Counted from the stretch's first letter, positions 45,257 to 58,412 are shown. The stretch is DNA of 64,000 bases from Allantophomopsis cytisporea (GCA_024752435.1 CP103034.1:372001-436000); one strand, 5' to 3'. Numbers and translations: made by a program. Notes: generated by a model from the letters alone, not told the origin.

Positions 45257-46725
45257 TTTGAAGATTGAGCCGAGAACCGAAAAGGCCACTAAGAATATTC
45301 GAAAGATCAAGGGATTCCAGATTCTTCGAGTGGTTTAAGTCATACAATTGGATGGTGAGTATGAAATCGATGAGATAAAGTTGAACTGCTCTTTTCAATA
45401 ATGGATATCGTCTGATATTTCTCTTTGAGTACACAGTATTTGGAGGAGTCGTGCACCGTTGGCGTCAGGTACGTACATCAGGTATTTGCATAGAAGTTAC
45501 ATTTCTAGAACGTAAGAATGATGCGTGCCACCAACTTGCACACCAGCAATTAGCTTTTGCTGCTAAAGGCGCCTATGTGCGGGTCGACCCGAGCTCCCGA
45601 CACTTCTCCTGCACAATCGTGACTATCAAGCCCATCGTGTACAAATATCATAAAGGAGACACAATTAAATGTGCTGCACGAGTATCATCAATTATGGATT
45701 CCATTTTCGGTCTGATTTCAACTGATCGAAGACCGACTACTCGAGCTGAAAAACATTGATATTAACGTTGTCGTCTCGATGAGGAGTAAGGCCAGAGGTC
45801 ATAGTCGTGCTCTGAGAATTGCTAATATATGCTCTACTTTAGTCTTCATGTCTAATTTTCATATACAAAGTCATATTTCATAAACCCGCTGATCTTCTTC
45901 CAGGTGCTTTGGACTCAGGTTCCAACCGTAGACATGAGTTCTCAACTCCAGCGGAAAGAAAGATAGAAAGAAAGAAAGAAGGCAAGAGATTATCCTATAT
46001 ATACCTCGTGGACATCATTATCGGCGACCAGTTATCAGAATTAAATAAGACTGTCCTCGGCCGTCAAGAAGATGTTATTAACAAGTCGCACCAAGGTCTT
46101 GTAGATGGGCAATTCAGGAGCTTTTGCGCAACCTGCTGGAGATCCTAGACCTGGAACCAGTGCGAGTACCTAGGTCTACTTGACTGAATTCGTCGACGGA
46201 ACACACACACCGATAAGATCACCCATGTTAATGCTACAGATCTGGCCAGTGGGTGTCAGAACTCTTTTTCCGGTAGATGTGATTGCCATGGTGCTGCGGC
46301 AGATTATGCAGGGGCATACCCAGAGGGGACTTATCAAGTCGCGCAAAGCTTATATGGGATGTCAATTAAGAAATTCATGGTACGGCACAAGGTGCTCTGC
46401 TATGAGTTTCGGCAAAGGAAGGTTGATTTATCCTACGGTTTACCGCTACATTGACAAGTATGATGAGATCTTGTTAAGGCACACGCATTTGTATGCAATA
46501 ATCAATCAGAGATAATTTTGCTGTCTATTACATGAGAAGAATAAACTTTTGAGTATATTTGACTACTCTATCCTAACGTATCTAAAGATCCTGAAAATTT
46601 GAAGACGCACACAAGATATATATGTATATATATTTATCTACCACGCGATGTGCACGGACATGAATGTAAAAATGCTTATCTTAAACTGTATGTCTTTGCT
46701 ATAAATAACAATATTGAATATCAAA
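45257..46725. other. Intergenic, no gene supported
   Basis: 1.5 kb with short plus-strand frames at 45451-45759, 45909-46148 and 46180-46515. None shows a domain or consistent splice pattern. A GAAAGAAAG run lies at 45953-45978. Confidence 0.5.
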
Positions 46726-48596
46726 TCAAGTGAACTTAAATCCTCCCGTTCTCGTAGCGAAGAACCCCTTCGGATCAACACTAACTTGCGCCTTCTTCAA
46801 GCGATCGTACGTCTCATTCCCATAGCTCTGTAGCGGCAACTGATCATACATTGCATCATTCAAGAAGATAGGCGTGTACCCCGCGGTCAACAACTCATCC
46901 TCAGTGGTATACTCGGTATGTGAATTTGGCACACCCGCATACGTCGCCTTTGCGTATGCGTCAATAGTCTCGGTGAAGTTGATTGCCATGCTGTGAGCTA
47001 CATCGTCTGCCAGTTCCGTCAGCCAGGAGATGTCGTATTCCATCCACATACGATCGCCGGCCGCCGGATCGAGGCCGAGCGCGTTGACACCCGCAGAGTT
47101 AGAAGCTGAGGCGATGGCTGCTGGCAGGGGTTGGAACGCCATGCTGAAGATGAAGCCGGGGTAGAGGCTGCTATTGTCTAAGATGTATTGTTTCCAGGTG
47201 CTGTAATGGTAATTGTAGAGGTCTGTGCCGTTGGTGTTTGGCAGATTGGGAAGTGTAGTTCCCTGTGGTTGTTAGCCATCGTATTTGGGCCATAAATTTA
47301 ATCAAGAGATAGCTTACGCGAATAAGGTATCTGAGGCCGTAGATGTTCTCATCGTTGTTAGCGAGCAGCTATCGCTCAGATTAGTCGGAATCTCTCAAAA
47401 TGGGAATTCTCATACCAAATCACTATAAGACTGGGTTTTGGTGGAATCAGTCAGAGTCGTGAGTGCATCGAACTTATCAAAGACGCCATCTGGAGCGGTT
47501 TCCCCATTATAGAAGAAAAAGACAGTGAAGATGTTCAAAAGACTGTCAATTAAAACCTCTCCGGTCACGATGATTGCAGCTTTTGGGTCGTTGAAGTTCT
47601 CTGTGAAATCCTGAGTAGCATTGATGATTGCCTCTGCATTGGAGCCATCATAAGTTCGAACACCTCCCCAGACCTACGCATGTACTTGATTAGATCTTGA
47701 CAATGACGCGAAAAACTCATTAGCACTTACAGTGTTTACTGGAACGGTCTTCAAGCTGTATTGAGTGACAATACCTGAGAAATTAGCTAGATATCTTCTT
47801 TCACGGATCGCATCTACTCACCATATTGATTTCCACCTCCCTTGAGAGCAAAAAATGTCTCAGGATCACTAGTCTCATTGATGTTGACTATGCTTGCATC
47901 CGCGAGAACAACCTCGTAGTTAGTAACAAGATCACAAGCCAAGCCATACTCAGCACTGAGGAAACTAAGTCCTCCGCCAAGGAGATACCCTCCAACGCCA
48001 ACATCACCTGCCAGCTGTGAGCATGTCGTTGATAAAAAGCATGGGATATATATACCGATGCGTCCTCCAACAACACTAACATTATAAGGTGCCAAAGCAG
48101 AGCCCACTTCGCCCCATCGAGCTCCAGGGCCAATATAAGCAGTACTCAGATCCTCCGAAATGGTCGTGTTGGCCAGGTTGGGTCGTGTAGCGATCAACAC
48201 CCCTCCATCTACGCTAGAGTATCCGACATTGGGATTGTGGCCACCGCTCTTCACAGCAAAGTTGACATCTGGGTATTCAAGTAGGATGGAAACAATGTCT
48301 GACACATCTTGAGCTGATGACGGGAATACCACACAAGCTGGTGTATTGTCTGCATTGGCTGCTGACCAGTAGTGGTCTTTTGCTGTAACATAGTCGCTAT
48401 TGAGGAGGTCTAGTGGGTAGCTCTGAGTCTCGATGGACGTATTTGACAAAGCTGTACAAGCTAGGCTGGCATTGGTAGAAATTGAGACTGTAGTATTATC
48501 TCTTTCAACGAGGAAGTCGGTTGGTGTATCTGCTGCTGCAAAGGGCAAAAAAGTAAAAGCGATACTGATTGCACCGCTTACAAGAGTAGAAACCAT
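46726..48596 (-). CDS. Secreted FAD-linked oxidoreductase, berberine bridge enzyme-like (second)
   Basis: Flavin-dependent oxidase, second of its family in this window but quite different in sequence and exon plan. Six exons: 48596-48056, 48007-47822, 47774-47731, 47673-47416, 47368-47318 and 47262-46726, with introns of 47-57 bases, give 538 residues. Signal peptide MVSTLVSGAISIAFTFLPFAAA. The FAD domain shows NFAVKSGGHNPNVGYSS with the FAD-linking His at residue 119, then ARWGEVGSAL, VVGGRI and GVGGYLLGGGLSFLSAEYGLACD; the second covalent Cys is absent, so mono-covalent FAD is expected. FALKGGGNQYGIVT spans the next splice sites. The C-terminus carries no recognisable substrate-specificity motif. 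Multiple Asn-X-Ser/Thr sites fit a secreted glycoprotein. Substrate unknown. Confidence 0.92.
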
Positions 48597-49957
48597 GCTT
48601 CGAAGGTAAATGTTCTAGATGCTGGTATGAATGAAGGAAAATCAGTATGTCAAGATACCGATGCAGGTATAGATGAGATATGATGAGTATCAAATATACA
48701 ACATAATTCACAGAGCCAAAGGAGGGACAACGCTCTAAAGGCGTCGACGAAGCTGAATATGTATATGCAAGAAACATGCTTCCCGAAAAGCCGAGCGGAC
48801 CATACTTCACAGTGCTAGCCTAGGTAGCTTGTGATCATTTATCGAAAGATCTAGTTCTTAAAGGTGTTCACGATGTTCCAGCCAGGGGAGGGACCCCTGC
48901 TCACTAGGATATACTATGCAGATTGAAGGGACATGACCGAACATTTTCAGATCTTCCAGTTAACATGAGCAATGACCTCAGTGCAGTCATAGCCAGGATT
49001 GGCAGGTTGCGATATCATCTTCTCTTGTCCACCAGACATGCCATTATCCCTTAGACGTCTGGTCAAGTCTTCCACGCACGCGAGGGCAGATGGCGGAGTA
49101 GCAGGCGAGATCGTTCCCAGAACATGGCGTCAAATTTAAAGTGCGATCAGCGGATGTGTTAATGAGTGTCAGTGGATTCGATGTTGAAAATTCAAGCTGA
49201 AAAGCGACCTAACAAGGATTGCTCCCTCGGCTCAGGAGGATCTCGCCTGTCATCTAACTTGTTTGTTTCCGCATGGTCTTCCCCCATATAAGTAAGCCAA
49301 TGGTGATTGTGCACCTTTTATGCATGTTCCCACGAGTTTCGGGCGTCTGGTAAGATGAACAGGACGGCCAACGGTATTGGATTCAGGCCCGAGAACTACA
49401 TGCCAATCGGAAAATGAACCTCCCAGACTAATTTATGCGTTATGGAAACGGATATCACATTCGTTGGGGAAGCTTGCGGCAGGCAGAGAAAAGAAGGCAG
49501 GTCAAGTCAAAAGGCGAAGGAAATTCGCTGGGATCTCGAAGTGCCGGGATAACCAAGAAAGGTGATCTGGGCGAAGTTACTTATTTTCTCCAAGCCTTCT
49601 TCGGTTGATGAATGCAATCAGAATGAGTTATTCTGGTATAGACATGGAATACAGATATACCGATTGTTCAAGCGAGGGTGAACCCCTGGAAAGCAAAGTA
49701 TCTTGAAATCTGACGAGGAGGTCGGTTAGAGAGAAGCACGTGAAGCAATGGTCTTGGTACTAGAAATGAGATGGGGCTCATGACCCTTTGAGCTGCATTT
49801 CTAGTAGTAGGTGCACCAGTACACCATGTTTCGGTCTTGCTTAGTCAGAATCGCATCGTTGCGCAAACACGTCAAACACACAAACACAATATCCCGATAA
49901 AGCTATTTGCGACAAGTCAACAAAACACCCCGCATTACACACAATTCCTGATACAAG
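48597..49957. other. Divergent promoter region between the oxidoreductase and ask1
   Basis: 1.36 kb between a minus-strand and a plus-strand gene. No coding region recognised; no repeat of note. Confidence 0.55.
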
Positions 49958-51371
49958 ATGTCACGCCCTTCAAGTGTCGCGTCATCGCGAAACTTGTCGC
50001 TGACAGAGGAGCTCGAGAAGCTTGAGCAGTCTATAACATTGACTCTGCAAGGTATGTCGATGCATGGGTTATGCTGTTGCTATCAAAAACTGATATATGT
50101 TTTTGTTTTTTTAGAAATTGACCATAACTTCAGTCGAGCACATAGGATTGTCACTACAAGCATTCTGCCTATTGTTGAACAATACGCTGAACATTCAAAG
50201 GCGGTATGGGAAGGATCTAAGGTCAGCATACTTCATCTTGTCGTAGTCACGAAACTGACATAAACAGTTCTGGAAACAATTCTTCGAAGCCAGCGCCAAC
50301 GTCTCTCTTTCGGGTTACGAGGAGCTTGCTCATGATGATGAGGAGGAAGATACATCTCTATCACAGTCTCAGAGCCACGATCACACGTACGCAACGTCCA
50401 CTGGCCATAATGAGGAGACAATTACAGACGACCATACGGCATACGAGCACGGCGAAGAGTCCATGTTAGACGAGAATGATATGACTGGAAGTACACCACG
50501 AGCACCACGATCTCGCAGTGTGGATGGAAAGCCAAAGTTTGCAGATTACCCATCACCATATGAGGCATTGAAGCGAGAGATGAAGGGTGCAAGCTCGAAG
50601 CACACAGAGGAGGAGGACGATGATGATTATGATACACAAATGCTGCCCACAACACCAGGAGCGTCGGGAACACAGCGACTGCCGGATATGTCCATGACAC
50701 CGCAATCCTCACCCTTTGCGCCAACTTCATATCTCCCCACATCCAACAGGAAGGGCACAGATCCCCTCCTACACCGCGTCCTCGACAGCAACTATCGTGT
50801 CCGGGCCACGCCTATGTCCACACGCAAAACCAGAACCCCAGCCAATAAGCCCTCATGGCTTGATTCTGACTCGCCTATGTCTTCACCACCTGTAGCAGCG
50901 CCAACACTTCACGCAGATATTTTCAGCTCGCCCATCAGACAACAATACAACTACCCACCAGCACCTCGAACCCCTGGTGTCAGTGTACAAACGCCAGCTA
51001 AAGGGAAGAGCAGGGATATCTTTGCAGGGGACCGGTCGCAGGAGAAGAAGATCAAAGATGAGATCACTTGGGAGAGTGACAGTGATGAGGACGATGCGGA
51101 TGCTTATTACAAGGAGCTAGGAATGAGTCCTCCCAAGACCATTCAGTTCTCGTTGCCGCAGTCGCGGTTATTGCAGACTCCAGGTATGTTTTGCCTCTCT
51201 CGTTTCATTCAAAAAAAAAAAATATACTGATTATAAGCAGCGCGAGAAGCTAGCAAGCGGATTGTGGAGGATCTTCTCCTCACTGCGGGCGCCGGTGCGG
51301 ATGACACGGATGAGCTAGATAGTCCGAGCATGGTGAAGATGAAGGATGATATTTTAGATGACAGCTTCTAA
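49958..51371 (+). CDS. ask1: DASH complex subunit Ask1
   Basis: Subunit of the DASH/Dam1 complex, the ring that couples kinetochores to microtubules. Exons 49958-50051, 50115-50221, 50268-51183 and 51241-51371 give 415 residues. The family region is at the N-terminus (LTEELEKLEQSITLTLQEIDHNFSRAH, IVTTSILPIVEQYAEHSKAVWEGSKFWKQFFEASANV, residues about 14-86), predicted mostly helical. A long acidic and Ser/Pro-rich middle follows, with many SP and TP sites that would suit CDK control. The C-terminus has the conserved TPAREASKRIVEDLLLTAG element split by the last intron. It lies 7.5 kb from the INCENP gene; in yeast, Aurora B phosphorylates DASH subunits. Confidence 0.95.
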
Positions 51372-51892
51372 TCGATACCCCAATTGTTTCATGAAATGCT
51401 GACCGTTTCTCTGCATATATTTCTCATTTGACTATTGTTATTCTAGTAAGAGTTTAAAAGGCCCAGATGTGTTCGAACTCTTCAACCTTTGAAGCCCAAC
51501 TTCCTAGGAGAAAACATGACTTCAATCTGTTTTCCTTCCCATTCCCCACATATTATGATTATTCTGGCCTTGCCCAATTAGAGATGATCAAGGGTCTAAG
51601 AGATATCTCCGCCGAGCTCTTGCAATACAATTTCCTCCTGTTATCATGTTCTGCCTAACGCCTCGGCATATTCTCCAAGCAAGTCATCACAACCGACCGT
51701 TTTGCTTGTGGAATGTCGTCCAGGCCAATCTGATGAGATTGGCAAATCATCGCAGTGCGAAGTACTCCATCCTACCCCTCATCTTCCCGTCATCGACAGC
51801 ACGCCCAGTCCTTCGATTGTCTGCTGGCGCTTCTCCTTCTTGGCTAGGAAATGTTAGCTTCTTGTCTGCAAAAGAATCAATTAAAGCAGGGG
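51372..51892. other. Convergent 3' intergenic region
   Basis: About 520 bases downstream of ask1. Open frames at 51467-51957 on the plus strand have no motif. Likely 3' ends of the neighbouring transcripts. Confidence 0.45.
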
Positions 51893-52205
51893 TCAAAAGG
51901 CAACTTGGGAAATCTTCTCATCGCCGATGCGAGGCTGGGAAAGATTCCAAGTGCTAATATAGATGCAGGTATGCAATAAAAACAATTCTTGAAAGCAACG
52001 CAATGAAAGCTTACCAACCGTGGGACTTGTCGGCGTTGCTCTTGGGATCTGAGGGAGGAAGGGTAGGCGACGTCTTGGGACTCGATTTAGGACTCGATTT
52101 GGATTTGAAGACGGATTTGAGTAGAGCTTTGGTTGAGGAGTTGGACTGTGTGGATTGTGTCGACTCGGCCAAAGAGGCTGTTTCTGGGTTTTGAGAGGCT
52201 GACAT
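51893..52205 (-). CDS. Possible 83-residue hypothetical protein
   Basis: Two-exon model: 52205-52015 and 51953-51893, with a 61-base GTAAGC..TTAG intron that keeps the frame and ends at TGA. The product starts MSASQNPETASLAESTQ, continues with a Ser/Lys/Pro-rich segment (KSKSSPKSSPKTSPTLPP) and ends in TWNLSQPRIGDEKISQVAF, which looks more conserved than the rest. An in-frame ATG at 52244 is an alternative start. No known domain, no signal peptide. The clean splice and exact frame support a real gene, but the size makes chance possible. Confidence 0.45.
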
Positions 52206-52244
52206 TGTTGGTTGGGTTAAGGTTGAGGTTTGGTTATCGAGCAT

Positions 52245-55200
52245 ATGTAATGGTTTGATTGGAGTCGAGTGACTTTGGTATGAAACGGATGGAGATCTTG
52301 ATCTTGATGTAATGTCGATATTGTTTCGAAGTCAATTAATGTTTGATACTTTTTTATTCCCCTGAGCGGCAGGAATCTCAAGTATATATATATATTTCAC
52401 ACCTTGACTCACGTACAACTGACGTACAATTCTTTGTTATTTCAAAGCAAGCAGCATGATCAAGCTTGACCGTCTCCCAACCAAATGACTCAATCATATC
52501 CCTCTAAACACCCATTCCCAAAGAGTCCATCATTGATTACGATGTATCCAATCCCCACATCGCATTCACGTATCTAATCTAATCCATCCCAGATTTACAC
52601 AAGCAGGTGACTCACCCCTAGCTATTTGGCCTGAAAGCAACGATAGTACCGCTCTATCGGCATCTATCAGCGCTAATCGACACGCCACATGCTCTGCGCA
52701 AGGCGTGCAAGGCTACCATAGAACAACCAGTGGCTTCATAAACCCCTCACAATCTCTCCTACCTCGGTGCCTGGTCAACCAAAACGTCAGCACGGCGGAA
52801 TCTAGCCTTGTCTTATGCTGTAAATTACTCCATCACCACGGAATTGTGCTTTTCAGATGCTGCATTGATGATAAATTGTGGGGAGACGTTATATAAGCAA
52901 CCTCTATATATTGATCCTACAGGAGGAACGCGATGTACGAATGTCCGCTCTTGACGGCATCGTTTCATTGTTGCCTTGCATGGCGAGAAATCCCTGTCGA
53001 TGGAACACTGCACACGGTCAACTGACTTCAATGCAATGTACAACTCATTATCAAATGTCGTTTCCAGTTGAGATATCACGGCTCTAGATACAACAAGCGG
53101 CGTTGAATCGTCTTGGATGAGTATTGGTACAATTGCATTCAAGCGCTTAGTACATAGCGGGGCTGTGTCCGTGCTTTCAGTATGACTCTTCTCTACTCAT
53201 ACTCCATCTACTCTACTCATTAAAGAAGCTTGTCCGTCTTCTCGGCGTCACATTAAAACTTGATTGGTCAATTAACTCTATTATTAAAGATGTACAAAAG
53301 ACCCTGTGATTTTTCCGTTTTTTTTTTCAGTCCGGCGCGCCTTCCATGTCTACATAGTTCGACCGAGAGAGCGATGTAGCCCCATACACTTCGTTTTTTG
53401 CCCAGTAGCATCACAGCAACTATTGGAGCGTGCTGCCAAGAGATCGGATATATGTATCAACAATTGGATACATTGTCGACAATACTCCATAATAATGGGT
53501 TCCCTTGATCTAAGATGAGACATTAAGAGGGATTCTCGTTGCTATCTCGAACGATTTGTAATGCAATGCAGCGAGGATTTGAGTGTGGTTAGTCAGAAGT
53601 GATATAGAATGAATGTGTGTTGCCTGAAGATGACGACGCATCCGCCTCAATTGAGTAGAATTTCGTCAACTGACATGAATAGTTCGGGAACTTGAAACTG
53701 ATGAGGTTGGGACAAATTTATGAGTTGAAGTGATAGGATAGAGAAAGCTTTTGATAGGATGAATATAAAGACAAAAAATTCTAGAAATTTCTAAAATTAA
53801 TTCATTTTGCAATTACTTCAAATTGATGGAGTTTTCAATCAATATACGCAACGAAATCAAAAGCCACTCAGCTGAAGAAATCGGCTCTATCTCTATCCTA
53901 TTTACAGTCGAGTATGGAGTATCTCAACATATTTTAATGTCTATCAAGTAGATACGCTATTACAGAGAAAAGACTTTTGGTCATATAGTTCACGTATGTA
54001 CGTACGTACCACACCCTATAAATTCAGACAGACAAATAGAAAACATCTAATATTTGGAGAACTATATATATCCAATGACGATCCACTTCCTCATACCCAA
54101 GAGTACAAGTACGAGTAAGCCCACGCCCACCAAGATCTCACTTCCTCACCATAAGAAAACCAACGACAAGATTTTCATCACAAAATCCCACTGCGTACTC
54201 ACTTCTCACCCCAATATAATGGAGTCTCAACCTCAAGTCCACTTCCAAACACATACCAAAACTTCACCAAAGTACCAAAGCACTAAAATGATCCCACCCC
54301 AACTACTAACGCATTCCAACAGCAAGCCAAATACCATCATGGATATGATATGACACGAAACGAACTGAATGACCCTGACCGACATCGCCATCAATGACTA
54401 CTAGCCACGAGCCCTATTTGAAATTCAATACATCCATCAAGCACGCTGCTTTCCTTCATCCCGGAATTTCTCGATAGACAGCACGAATCCCTTACCGTGC
54501 TTCTTAATTTCAAAGACAGGTCAAACTCCAACATTCAGACACATAATCATCTACAGCGGTCTCAACCTCGAGCTGCGTCGACTGAGATCCGATACAATAA
54601 TTCCAAATATGCATTCATGCCCATTCATTTCACCCCCGCTTCATCACGCCTTCATTTCACCACATCACGAACATCACAAATCAAATCGAATAATCCGACA
54701 ATGCAGGCAATTCAGAATTCAAACCAGTATTCATTCGCCCTCCAATCCTACCAATCAACCAACCGACCAACCCAAATCCGATACCGTTCCAGCCCTACTA
54801 TATACAGAAAGGATATCTACCATCCATACCATCCATACCGTGTCCCCCGTAACAATCCGTACACCCACCCTCCCAGCCACTCATCCTTTCAGCCTCATTC
54901 GATATTCCCCAATCCCAATTTAATAAACCCCCATTTCACCCATAATTCTCATCTCACCCCACAGATAACCAAATGAAAAGCAGAAGCAGAAGCAAAAGCA
55001 AACCCTCTAAACGCCGCTCCTCTAGAGTCTCAACGCAAATATTCTCTCTTTCCTCAATAGCAGTCCACTATCAGTCTTAGTCTCACTCGAGGTCTTCCCT
55101 TTCCCCTTCCTCTCCTTCTCTTCCACATCCCATATCGCACGGCACCGCACCAACATCAAAAAAATAAATCTCCACATTAACTTTATCGACCCAAACAACA

Positions 55201-55424
55201 ATTCCGTCATATCTGTATTTTGTGCAAAGGTGAAAAATAAAATAAAAAGGTCCCGCTCATCCGTCCAAAGGTGTTGTGTTCATAAAAATGAAGCTCAAGA
55301 GCAGGAGGCAAGAGGAAGAAGGCTCCGAGTCCGAATGCGAACGGAATCGAGCCTAAGTAAGTCTGAATTTGGCCGTGAATATTTGAAAGGGGTCATCCAT
55401 CAATCCATTCATCCATCACGCTCG
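52245..55424. other. Long gene-free region 3' of kre6
   Basis: 3.2 kb without a supported gene. Bases 53760-54060 are AT-rich. From 54060 to about 55020 the plus strand becomes C/A-rich with very little G, which keeps several frames open (for example 54497-54976) but yields only Thr/Asn/His/Pro/Ser-rich low-complexity translations. This may be a long 3' untranslated region of kre6 read from the minus strand, or spacer. Confidence 0.5.
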
Positions 55425-57913
55425 TTAGCAGTCATTCATAAAAGAGTTCTGGGGCCATTCGTAGCCAGTTTCGTTCCAGAACTAGGTTACAGTCAGTCTT
55501 TATCCAAATAAAATGCACCCCACACACAAATATCCACAAAAGCCGATATGTTCGTGGAGAACAAGGGAGAACTTACAGTTAGATTAGGATTCATATAAGC
55601 CGTTGGATGATTGGCGATATACTCAGTTGTCTCATAGCCCTCCGGATCGCAAGTCACAGTGATCTGGTCGGGATCCTGATACCACCTCACATAATCGATA
55701 TGCATGACAGTCGGCATGACCACACCCGCCCAATTGATACCCGTCCAAGCATTCGAGATGCCGAGGTTGAGCACCATGCTCATCGGTTCCTCTGGAATAA
55801 GGCGTTGGTCGACATTGCCATTTGGACGAATGGATTGGCCGCTGATCATGAACGATTGATCATCACCGACGAACCACGCTAGCTTGCCCTTAGTGGAACC
55901 GGGAATGTACTCGAAAGCGTATTTTTGGTAGGCGTTGCCATCATACCATTCATTGTTGAGGAGGGTTGTCGCAGACACGGCCTGTTGAAAAGGCCCGCCA
56001 CAGTAGCCGTTCATTGACGTCGTGTCGTAATTTGGAATTTGAGTGAACGAGTAGTCCGGGTGCCACCATAAGTCGAACGGGGCCACTTGAAGAGACTGTG
56101 TCACTACACCAATGTGATTGATTGGATCTACACTTCCTTCCAGCACATCGATTTCAGGGGCGCCACGGCCAGTTCCGGGGGTGGGGTGATCTTCACCGTG
56201 GCAGGTACAGGAGGAAAGCTTCTGTCCTGGGAGATAGTTGAGTCCATCAGATGAGGACTGGTTGGGAGTGATTCCAATGTCGCAGCTGTCGTAGGTATAT
56301 GGCCATACTCCCTCAGTGGAAGCCTTGTAACCGGGTCGACCAAGGTTTCCTATCTATAATGAGCATCTATTCATTCCAAATCAACTCATAACTTACCCAT
56401 TGTCCAAACACCTGGCCACAAACCAGGATTTCCTGCTGGTCCAGCAAGGGAGACCGAAACCTCAAAAACACCACCCTTGAAACATATCTGGTTCCAAGAG
56501 TTCAACATCCCTGAGCGAAATTGAAGATTGTGGTTGGGAAACTGATCCATGCGCAATTGTAATGTACCCTCGTAAGTCGTTACAGCATCGGGATCATACC
56601 TATCATGTTAGCTTATGACTTGTATCGTAGGAAGAAAGACGACTTTACCATTCCAAATCCTGCGTTGCTCCATACCATATATCTGGTGCGGTCCAGAATG
56701 GATCATCTCCTGCGTAAAACGTTCGGTTGTTTTCGTTAAACTCATCACTAAAAACTAACTGGAGTTCACTCCCATCAAAGGTGCTCGTTCGAGTATAGGC
56801 CGACTTTGGCGTATCTGGATCGATGAGTCCAGCGCGAGTGTTTTGCAAGAGAGGATAATTCACATCATTGACGTGTGCCCAGGCAGGTCCAGTACCTGCT
56901 GATACAGCACCTTTATCATCGCTCTCACTTGGAATATAAGGTCTCACAAGACCCGTATATGTGAGAACCGGTAGAAGAATAAAAATGCAGCAAAGTCCAA
57001 GGATGAGGATTGTAGCGCCTATCGAATTGATAACATTTCTCTTATCAAAAAAGTCTTGCCATTTAGGCTTGTCGTTTATGTCATCGTCGTCTTTGGGCAT
57101 GTGATACTGATCATCTTCCTCTATGTCCTCTGGATATAACATGAAGCTCTTCTCCGTACCAAAATACAACCCACCAAGACTGTCATCTGGGTACCATTGC
57201 TTCTCCGCCTCGCCTGTCGCATGGGTGTCGAGAAATGGATTTATATCAGGTTGAGTACCAACGGATATGGTCGATGAAGAGCCAAGTGCATACATAGGCC
57301 CAGATGTGGAATGTGCTCTAGAATTTGCGTTCAAGAGGGGCAAATTCGGACTCGAATCAGGATAACGTGAATAATCTCTACCCAAGTCCGACAAGGCTTT
57401 TGGTGTTCCTGATTGATATCCCGCTGATGGAGGTGATGATGATACTTGTACAGTTGGTACAGGATTTACAGCTACCATCTTCCGCCCAGTCGTTGGTTTC
57501 ATTTGCAAGTTCCCATAACTTCTCTGACGCGGGAGATCTTGTGATGAAGATGCTCGTGGTGTACCAAATTCATTGCTGTTGTTCGTTTCAACACTTGAAA
57601 CAGAAGTCGCGGACGAAGAGGTCACTAGCGGCGAAGGTATTGGTGGCACAAAAGATCCCTTTCTTTGCAAGGATGGGAAGCCAGGACTGCTGGGTGTTTG
57701 GATTGTAACTGAGGGTTTTTGTGACCGTGATTGTGGAGTCGGGGTCTCTGGAGAATAAGGTAATGAGGTCGTTCGCGGAGGATCTCTCGTAAATACTGCC
57801 GTATCTCGTTCAATACCCAGACTCGAAAGCGATCGGCCAGCTTGTTGAGCAAAAGCATCATGAGGTGGTCTTCCTCTCTCCACAGCTCTCGGTGCCTTCT
57901 GTAGTGGTGGCAT
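55425..57913 (-). CDS. kre6: Beta-glucan synthesis-associated protein KRE6/SKN1
   Basis: Type II membrane protein of the Golgi/endoplasmic reticulum needed for beta-1,6-glucan in the cell wall; a GH16-related transglycosylase-like protein. Exons 57913-56649, 56599-56397, 56349-55577 and 55481-55425 give 765 residues. The cytosolic tail (1-294) is Ser/Pro-rich, and one membrane helix lies at about 295-321 (SIGATILILGLCCIFILLPVL). The lumenal domain has LQLVFSDEFNENNRTFYAGDDPFWTAPDIWYGATQDLEW, GNPGLWPGVWTMGNLGRPGYK and the catalytic-type motif APEIDVLEG near 553-561 with both acidic residues kept. The last exon codes only 18 residues (FWNETGYEWPQNSFMNDC) and finishes with the family's usual C-terminal Cys; without it the reading would end in a spurious tail at 55493. 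The 5' leader region is CT-rich on the coding strand. Confidence 0.95.
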
Positions 57914-58373
57914 GATTATTCTCTATCTGTCGTGATTATCACAGGAGAAGGGAAATGGGAGATGGGTGCGGCGGATATTGTTTTTCTTGTAAAATCATGA
58001 GACACTGTCTCTTATTCAGTCCATGCAATCCAGGTTGTGGTGTAAGACGTTCGCGCGTGGCTGGAATTCGATACGAGATAAGCCGGTATTATTCTCGACC
58101 ATGCAAGGTATTGACAGGAGGAAAGAAATGACGGAAACGACAGAAGACACGAGATATTGCGGTATCAAGGAAGGAAGTGAGGAAGGCAGAGTGGATATGG
58201 GATTTGTGGGATAACGAACGACACAGAATCGAGTGAATTGAGATGTACGTGTGAGAGAGATAATGAGGGAAAGAAAGTGTGAGTGGGAGTGATTTCTGGT
58301 GGGATTGAAGTGTGTAGATGTGGAATGTGAGTAGTTTGTGTGCGCGTACAGGGTAAATTGATTGAGAGGGTAA

Positions 58374-58412
58374 GTGAGTGATTGAGTGATTGAGTGATTG
58401 AGTGAGCGAGTG
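58374..58412. repeat. GAGTGATT octamer repeat
   Basis: Copies of GAGTGATT, ending in GAGTGAGCGAGTG, in the kre6 leader region. Confidence 0.9.

Noticed and set aside
45909..46515. Two adjoining plus-strand frames that might be exons
   Set aside because: No intron joins them cleanly and no motif is recognisable in either.
54497..54976. 159-codon plus-strand frame
   Set aside because: Open only because the DNA lacks G (so few stops); translation is Thr/Asn/His/Pro/Ser-rich with no structure.
55493..55576. Open reading past the third kre6 exon ending at 55493
   Set aside because: It reads through an intron; splicing from 55577 to 55481 restores the family C-terminus ending in a Cys.
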